Of a stretch of DNA of 27,130 nt, positions 23,338 through 27,130 are shown one piece after another. A model generated the notes under the pieces. The model did not search any database. It was not told the DNA's origin and worked only from the letters and a program-made list of their open reading frames with translations. The DNA is taken from assembly GCA_949286645.1 (NCBI GenBank), contig CASEDN010000096.1, positions 1 through 27,130 on the forward strand. The letters are read 5' to 3'. Position numbers and translations under genes: made by a program. Numbering within the stretch: the first letter of the stretch is position 1; every line of letters starts with the position of its first letter. The stretch comes from an uncultured bacterium. Its GTDB lineage: Bacteria; Bacillota_I; Bacilli_A; RF39; UBA660.

Positions 23338-23782
23338 CTTTTCGATTCCTTATTATAGATTCTAATCTGCTTGCTCTCATAACTTGATTATTAAAGGAAT
23401 TATAAGAAATGTTAAAAGTAAGAGTCTTACCATTTTTAAATTCTACTTTTGTTTTGGTATTATTAACTTTACTGTAGCTCTTAATATTTTTTAAAGAAAT
23501 CCAACTACAATCATCTGCTAACGGACTAATAGTAGGAAAAATAATTAAATTTTTACTATCTTCTACCATAATTGGTAATTTATAACCACTATTTAGCATT
23601 TCCCCTGCTCCTATTTTTCTTCCTTCATAAGAACTACCAAAATACTTACAACTATAATCAACAATTTCTAAAGGTTTCATTTTAATCTCATAATTATAAG
23701 TATCTTCAACAATAACAGAATCCCACATATCTTTTCCAGGTATGATTGCAAGCGTATCATCATTAATTTCATAATCTTTCAT
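23324..23782 (-). CDS. comK: ComK family competence transcription factor
   Basis: The protein has 152 residues and strong resemblance to B. subtilis ComK (192 residues). Shared segments are MKPLEIVDYSCKYFGSSYEG (residues 35-54), PIMVE near 70, IIFPTISP near 80, CSWIS near 92 and GKTLTFNISYNSFNNQVMRA (118-137). It lacks the C-terminal 35-40 residues of the Bacillus protein, the region linked there to MecA/ClpC control, and ends in a basic RNRKEKAK tail. ComK activates DNA-uptake genes by binding paired AT-boxes. Its position between dnaN and recF is where Bacillus has yaaA; no yaaA-like S4-domain gene is present. AAAGGGG lies 11 nt before the ATG. It has its own terminator. Confidence 0.88.
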   Translation of the reverse strand: MKDYEINDDTLAIIPGKDMWDSVIVEDTYNYEIKMKPLEIVDYSCKYFGSSYEGRKIGAGEMLNSGYKLPIMVEDSKNLIIFPTISPLADDCSWISLKNIKSYSKVNNTKTKVEFKNGKTLTFNISYNSFNNQVMRASRLESIIRNRKEKAK

Positions 23783-23801
23783 AAACCAAAATCCCCTTTC
23801 A

Positions 23802-23820
23802 AAAGCAATTAATTTGCTTT
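23802..23820 (-). other. Hairpin in the comK 5' leader
   Basis: The 7-bp arms AAAGCAA/TTGCTTT with a 5-nt loop lie directly before the comK ribosome site. The sequence is almost the same as the hairpin at the comK stop. It could mask the ribosome site region, act as an operator, or be a weak attenuator. Confidence 0.4.
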
Positions 23821-23836
23821 GCTATCAGTCTACTAT

Positions 23837-23862
23837 ATTATATTGTCGAAAAATAATATTTT
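23837..23862 (-). promoter_or_regulatory. comK promoter candidate with an AT-box
   Basis: TATAAT at 23837-23842 (minus strand) has no -35 hexamer. Instead AAAA-N5-TTTT, the ComK AT-box pattern, lies at 23850-23862. Only one box is seen, while ComK normally needs two, and such strings arise easily in AT-rich DNA. Confidence 0.3.
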
Positions 23863-23875
23863 TTGTCACAAAATT

Positions 23876-23908
23876 AAAAAAAAAGTAAAATTTTCTTACT
23901 TTTTTTCT
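23876..23908 (-). terminator. Intrinsic terminator of dnaN
   Basis: AAAGTAA/TTACTTT arms (23896-23902 and 23882-23888, minus-strand reading) extend by A-T pairs and are followed by a long T-run, about 20 bp past the dnaN stop. Confidence 0.7.
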
Positions 23909-23922
23909 AAAATAATAAGATT

Positions 23923-25050
23923 TTAATAGGTTCTAATAGGTAAAACTAATTGAGTTAAACTCTCATCATCATCACTTTTTAATAAAATTGGTTTAATTTC
24001 TCCAACAAAATATAATTCTACAGTTTCTGTATTAAAGGATTTTAAAGCATCCATCATATATTTAGAACTAAAAGAAACTTTTACATCAATATCTTGATCT
24101 TTTGTAATAGTCATCTTCTCTTCTACTCTACCAATCTCAGCACTAGATGATTTCATAATTAAATTATTACCATCAGTTTCTAATGTTACCGTATTCTTAT
24201 CTTTATCACTAGTTAAAATACTAACTCTATCAACAACATCATAGAAATTATTAATATTAAAATGAAGTTTAACAAGATGATCTTTAGGTAATAAGTTAGA
24301 TGTATTAGGATATGTACCATTAATTAACCTAGACTGAAATAAAAGATTATGATATTTAAATAAAATTTTATTATTGAATATATGAATTTCTACCATCTCA
24401 TCACTATCATCAATAATTCTTGTAAATTCTACTAAATTACGACTAGGAATAACAATATTTTGATTTTCTTTACTTACCTTATCTAATTTTATAACCTTTC
24501 TAGCTAATCTATAAGAATCAGTTGCATTACATTCTAACATATCGCCAGTAATATTAAAGTTAATACCATTTAATATCGCTTTATTCTCATCAATAGAAGT
24601 GGCAAAAGCAGTTTGATTAACAATTTCTTTTAACACACTAGGAGAAAGTTCTATATGACTTTTACTCTCTCCTAAATCTATATTAGGATATTCACTTTCA
24701 CTAATACCATTTAAATTAAATTCACTATTATCTGTATAAATTAATATTTTAAGCTCATCTACTACTTCTATATTAATATATTTATCAGGTAATTTTCTAA
24801 CTATATCAGAAATATACTTACCTTGAATAATAATACTGCCCTCTTCTTTTACTTTAATAATCTCTTCATCATCACAGTTTATAAAAGTTTGAATAGTAAT
24901 ATCATTATCACTTGCTGTTAAAACTAATTTTTTATTAGTAAGTTCAAATTTAATACCTGCTAAAACAGGAATAACATTTCTACTCGATATAGCTTTACTT
25001 ACTTTATTAATCGCTTCCATTAACACTTCTTTTTTTATTGTAAATTTCAT
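23923..25050 (-). CDS. dnaN: DNA polymerase III beta sliding clamp
   Basis: This is a 375-residue ring-forming clamp that tethers polymerase, ligase and repair proteins to DNA. The three repeated clamp domains are evident. The N-terminus MKFTIKKEVLMEAINKVSKA and the C-terminus DDDESLTQLVLPIRTY are diagnostic; the last residues line the protein-binding cleft. AAGAAGGAAT precedes the ATG. It follows dnaA with a 142-bp gap that carries DnaA boxes and an extended -10 promoter, so it can be transcribed apart from dnaA. Confidence 0.97.
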   Translation of the reverse strand: MKFTIKKEVLMEAINKVSKAISSRNVIPVLAGIKFELTNKKLVLTASDNDITIQTFINCDDEEIIKVKEEGSIIIQGKYISDIVRKLPDKYINIEVVDELKILIYTDNSEFNLNGISESEYPNIDLGESKSHIELSPSVLKEIVNQTAFATSIDENKAILNGINFNITGDMLECNATDSYRLARKVIKLDKVSKENQNIVIPSRNLVEFTRIIDDSDEMVEIHIFNNKILFKYHNLLFQSRLINGTYPNTSNLLPKDHLVKLHFNINNFYDVVDRVSILTSDKDKNTVTLETDGNNLIMKSSSAEIGRVEEKMTITKDQDIDVKVSFSSKYMMDALKSFNTETVELYFVGEIKPILLKSDDDESLTQLVLPIRTY

Positions 25051-25125
25051 TATTTATTCCTTCTTTCTTAATATATATTTTTATTTATAGAGTGGAAAAT
25101 GTGGAAAACTACAATTTTCCTTTAT

Positions 25126-25134
25126 ATTATACCA
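25126..25134 (-). promoter_or_regulatory. Extended -10 promoter of dnaN
   Basis: TGG-TATAAT on the minus strand, without a good -35. DnaA-box-like sequences lie on both sides (25100-25108 and 25155-25163), so control by DnaA is plausible. Confidence 0.6.
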
Positions 25135-25154
25135 TAAATTTTTAAAGCAATGCT

Positions 25155-25163
25155 TGTGGATAA
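25155..25163 (-). promoter_or_regulatory. Perfect DnaA box in the dnaA-dnaN gap
   Basis: TTATCCACA on the minus strand is the exact consensus. Weaker copies nearby are TTATCAACA at 25182-25190 (plus strand) and TGTGGAAAA at 25100-25108. Confidence 0.85.
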
Positions 25164-25164
25164 A

Positions 25165-25183
25165 AAGTTTAAAACTAAAACTT
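25165..25183 (-). terminator. Weak hairpin after dnaA
   Basis: AAGTTT/AAACTT arms (25178-25183 and 25165-25170) are followed by TTT on the minus strand, about 10 bp past the dnaA stop. It may end part of the dnaA transcripts. Confidence 0.35.
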
Positions 25184-25192
25184 ATCAACATC

Positions 25193-26566
25193 TCATGGTT
25201 TTAAATCATCTTCTAACTTTTTAATAATCCCTGCTAAATCACTGTTATTTTTAATTTCTTGTTCAATTTTCTCAACGGAGTGCATAACTGTAGAGTGATC
25301 TTTTCCTCCAAACTCTGTTCCTATCTTAGGAAAAGATTCACTTGTAAGTTTTCTACACAAATACATTGCTATTTGTCTTGGGAAAGCAATATTACTACTT
25401 CTTTTCTTACTTCTTATATCTTCAACAGATATCTGAAAGTACTCTGCTACTATCTTTTGAATCCTAGTAATATCATTCTTTTCACTAAGTCCTTTACTAA
25501 TAAAGTCTTTCAATGCCTCAATAGCAAGATTTATATCTATCCTAGCCCCTCCCATAATAGTTGAATAAGCAACAAGTCTAGTGATAGAGCCTTCAAGTTG
25601 TCTTACATCACTTCCCATATTAGAAGCAATGTATTCAATGACATCTTCTGGAATCTCTGCTTCAAAGTTACCTGCTATTATTTTCTTACGAAGAATCTCT
25701 TTTCTAAGTTCAAAGTCAGGTGGATAAATATTAACAGTAAGTCCCCAACAAAACCTTGTTCTAAGACGTTCCTCTAATAGTTTCAAGTCATTAGGAGACC
25801 TATCTGATGAGATAATTATTTGTTTAGAATCATTATAAAGATTAGTAAAGGTGTGGAAAAACTCTTGTTGAGTCTGTGTCGCCCCACCTAAGAACTGAAT
25901 ATCATCAATTATTAAGACATCAATATTTCTATATTTATTTTTAAAGAAGTCTATATAATTGAAATTAGTCCCCTTCTCGTCTTTTTTATTAATACCGACA
26001 AAATCATCTCTAAATTGATCACTTGTAACATAAAGAACTCTTCTATTAGAATTATCCACAATATAATTACCTATCGCATGCATTAAATGGGTCTTCCCTA
26101 ACCCGCTATTTCCATAGATAAATAAAGGATTATACATCTTACCAGGATTTTCAGCAACAGATAAGGCAGCTGCTTGGGCAAACTTATTACTATTACCTAC
26201 TATAAAGTTTTCAAAATTATATTTTGGATTTAGATTAGATTGATTTTTAAAAGATTTAGGAACCCCCTCTTCTTTTACATTTTCTTCTTCCTTCTCTTTT
26301 TCTTCCCTTTTAGTATTTATCTCATCAGTAAGTAAGAACTCTAAATCAAAGTTAGTCCCAGTTACTTTGTTTAAAGCTAATCTAATAAGATCAAAGTAAT
26401 TATCAGATAAATGTTTTTTGTGAATAGACATAGGTACTTCAATAGTCGCTATCCCATTATCTAGTTCTACAAGTTTAACATCACTAAACCAAGTGTCGAA
26501 AGCTAGGGATGAAAGTTCATCTTTTATTTCTTTAAGAACATTTTGCCATAGAATTTCGACATTCAC
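25193..26566 (-). CDS. dnaA: Chromosomal replication initiator DnaA
   Basis: I chose GTG 26564-26566 (457 residues, MNVEILWQNVLKEIKDEL) with GGAGG 7 nt upstream. The ATG 36 bp further back overlaps the promoter -10 and is not usable. Domain I is residues 1-80, followed by a short acidic and Lys-rich linker. The AAA+ domain has Walker A GNSGLGKT (152-159) and Walker B IDDIQFLGG. The DNA-binding domain IV has the signature GGKDHSTVMHSVEKI near the C-terminus. DnaA melts oriC and loads the helicase; boxes on both sides of the gene are its targets. The stop is TGA, in keeping with the standard code. Confidence 0.97.
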   Translation of the reverse strand: MNVEILWQNVLKEIKDELSSLAFDTWFSDVKLVELDNGIATIEVPMSIHKKHLSDNYFDLIRLALNKVTGTNFDLEFLLTDEINTKREEKEKEEENVKEEGVPKSFKNQSNLNPKYNFENFIVGNSNKFAQAAALSVAENPGKMYNPLFIYGNSGLGKTHLMHAIGNYIVDNSNRRVLYVTSDQFRDDFVGINKKDEKGTNFNYIDFFKNKYRNIDVLIIDDIQFLGGATQTQQEFFHTFTNLYNDSKQIIISSDRSPNDLKLLEERLRTRFCWGLTVNIYPPDFELRKEILRKKIIAGNFEAEIPEDVIEYIASNMGSDVRQLEGSITRLVAYSTIMGGARIDINLAIEALKDFISKGLSEKNDITRIQKIVAEYFQISVEDIRSKKRSSNIAFPRQIAMYLCRKLTSESFPKIGTEFGGKDHSTVMHSVEKIEQEIKNNSDLAGIIKKLEDDLKP

Positions 26567-26600
26567 CCTATCACCTCCCACCTGAATTTCATAAATTACC

Positions 26601-26606
26601 ATTATA
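26601..26606 (-). promoter_or_regulatory. dnaA promoter -10
   Basis: TATAAT on the minus strand, about 35 bp before the GTG. The -35 zone is taken up by a DnaA-box-like TTTTCCACA (26619-26627), which suggests autoregulation. Confidence 0.55.
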
Positions 26607-26618
26607 ATACTCTAAATT

Positions 26619-26793
26619 TGTGGAAAAAGAAATAGAAAATTTTAATTTTTTACTTTTCCCCAATTTTTCGACAAATTTCTCCACAGTTTAAATCGACAAA
26701 TATCAACAAAAAATAGAGTTTTCCACATTTTCCACAAATTTTAAATTCACAAGTTAATATTTCTTTTCCACACCATGTGGAAATAGTGGATAA
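26619..26793. other. oriC: Origin of replication (oriC), DnaA-box cluster upstream of dnaA
   Basis: The roughly 300-bp gap between divergent genes is AT-rich and holds a cluster of DnaA-box-like 9-mers, none perfect. They are TGTGGAAAA 26619, TTCTCCACA 26677, TTTTCCACA 26719 and 26728 (in tandem), TTTTCCACA 26764, TGTGGAAAT 26776 (inverted to the previous one, 3-bp spacer) and AGTGGATAA 26785. With the perfect box past dnaA this gives the bipartite origin plan known in Bacillus. Gene polarity flips here, as expected at an origin. Confidence 0.85.
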
Positions 26794-26831
26794 AGATATT
26801 TTTTAAAATTGTAGAAATATAAAATTCAATA

Positions 26832-26840
26832 TGATAGAAT
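26832..26840 (+). promoter_or_regulatory. Extended -10 promoter of the rightward gene
   Basis: TGA-TAGAAT on the plus strand, 25 bp before the start codon. No clear -35. Confidence 0.4.
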
Positions 26841-26865
26841 AAAAAAAAGAGGAGAAATACTAATT

Positions 26866-27130
26866 ATGGAATATTTAGGTGAATTCACATTAGAAGAAAT
26901 AGAGAGAATAAAAAGAAGAGCATGTGATTCAAGCCTTAATGAAGAACTTGGTATTAAATTAACATATGTTGCTCCTTTAAAGTCATTAGGAGAAAATAAC
27001 GATTTATTTCAAGACGTTATCTTTAATTATAATAATTATGATGATTATATGAATAATTTAATGGCAAGAAATTTAACTAGATATTTAGATGGAGATTATA
27101 ACTATAATTATTTAGTAGAAATGGAAGATA
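26866..27130 (+). CDS. Unrecognised rightward protein, 3' end cut by window
   Basis: The open frame runs from ATG 26866-26868 to the window edge (88 codons so far). AGAGGAG lies 11 nt upstream and an extended -10 promoter lies before it. The N-terminus MEYLGEFTLEEIERIKRR is helical and charged. A later part is very rich in Asn, Tyr and Asp (NYNNYDDYMNN, DGDYNYNYL). It shows no signal peptide or membrane segment so far and I recognise no family. It stands where Bacillus has rpmH and rnpA, although in Bacillus these point toward dnaA's own strand in the other direction from oriC. Confidence 0.7.
   Translation, partial: MEYLGEFTLEEIERIKRRACDSSLNEELGIKLTYVAPLKSLGENNDLFQDVIFNYNNYDDYMNNLMARNLTRYLDGDYNYNYLVEMED

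Noticed and set aside
25259..25564. Plus-strand open frame opposite dnaA
   Set aside because: Antisense shadow of dnaA domain IV without a ribosome site.
26567..26602. 12-residue N-terminal extension of DnaA
   Set aside because: Its ATG overlaps the promoter -10 and would be at or before the transcript start.
1..27130. Mycoplasma-type code (TGA as Trp)
   Set aside because: Conserved genes are full length under the standard code, Trp is encoded by TGG, and dnaA ends at a TGA at the expected C-terminus.
1..27130. tRNA or rRNA genes, insertion sequences or prophage
   Set aside because: I saw no tRNA cloverleaf, rRNA segment, transposase or terminal inverted repeats; the only RNA genes found are the SRP RNA and the T-box leader.

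Overview
The window is about 27 kb of AT-rich chromosome around a replication origin. Gene content and order match the low-GC Bacillota, class Bacilli. Reading leftward from the origin, the order is dnaA, dnaN, recF, gyrB, gyrA, SRP RNA, tadA, dnaX, ebfC, recR, a bofA-like gene, holB, ricT, trmNF, rsmI, pth, mfd, spoVT, metG, tatD and a 3D-domain gene. This closely tracks the Bacillus subtilis origin region, with some genes missing or moved. The very AT-rich codon use, a 512-residue MetG without the C-terminal tRNA-binding domain and a 79-nt SRP RNA point to a reduced, probably host-associated, uncultured member of the Bacilli. I cannot name the species. The standard genetic code fits.

Layout. 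Positions 1-1180 hold two paralogous secreted proteins of the SipW-dependent (TasA/camelysin-like) type. Positions 1283-4850 hold a 3D-domain protein, TatD, a 59-aa membrane protein and MetG under a T-box riboswitch with a Met specifier. Positions 4836-10653 hold SpoVT, two unrecognised genes, Mfd and Pth. Positions 10693-16656 are a tightly packed run of translation and replication genes. Positions 16725-17320 hold tadA and the SRP RNA gene with its promoter. Positions 17349-17678 are a non-coding array in which three Noc-type binding sites alternate with three parS sites. Positions 17719-23214 are gyrA, gyrB and recF. Positions 23324-25050 are a ComK homologue and dnaN. Positions 25051-26850 hold dnaA flanked by DnaA boxes on both sides, the bipartite oriC plan known from Bacillus. 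A single unrecognised gene runs rightward from 26866.

Nearly every gene is on the minus strand and so points away from oriC with the leftward fork. The genes cover replication initiation (DnaA, DnaN, oriC), supercoiling (GyrAB), clamp loading (DnaX, HolB), repair (RecF, RecR, Mfd), tRNA and rRNA modification (TadA, TrmNF, RsmI), peptidyl-tRNA recycling (Pth) and protein targeting (SRP RNA). The most notable element is the interleaved parS/Noc-site array between gyrA and the SRP RNA gene. It predicts that the organism has both a ParB (Spo0J) and a Noc protein that load at the same locus near the origin. A ComK-type competence regulator sits between dnaN and recF, and three sporulation-associated families (SpoVT, BofA, 3D) are retained.
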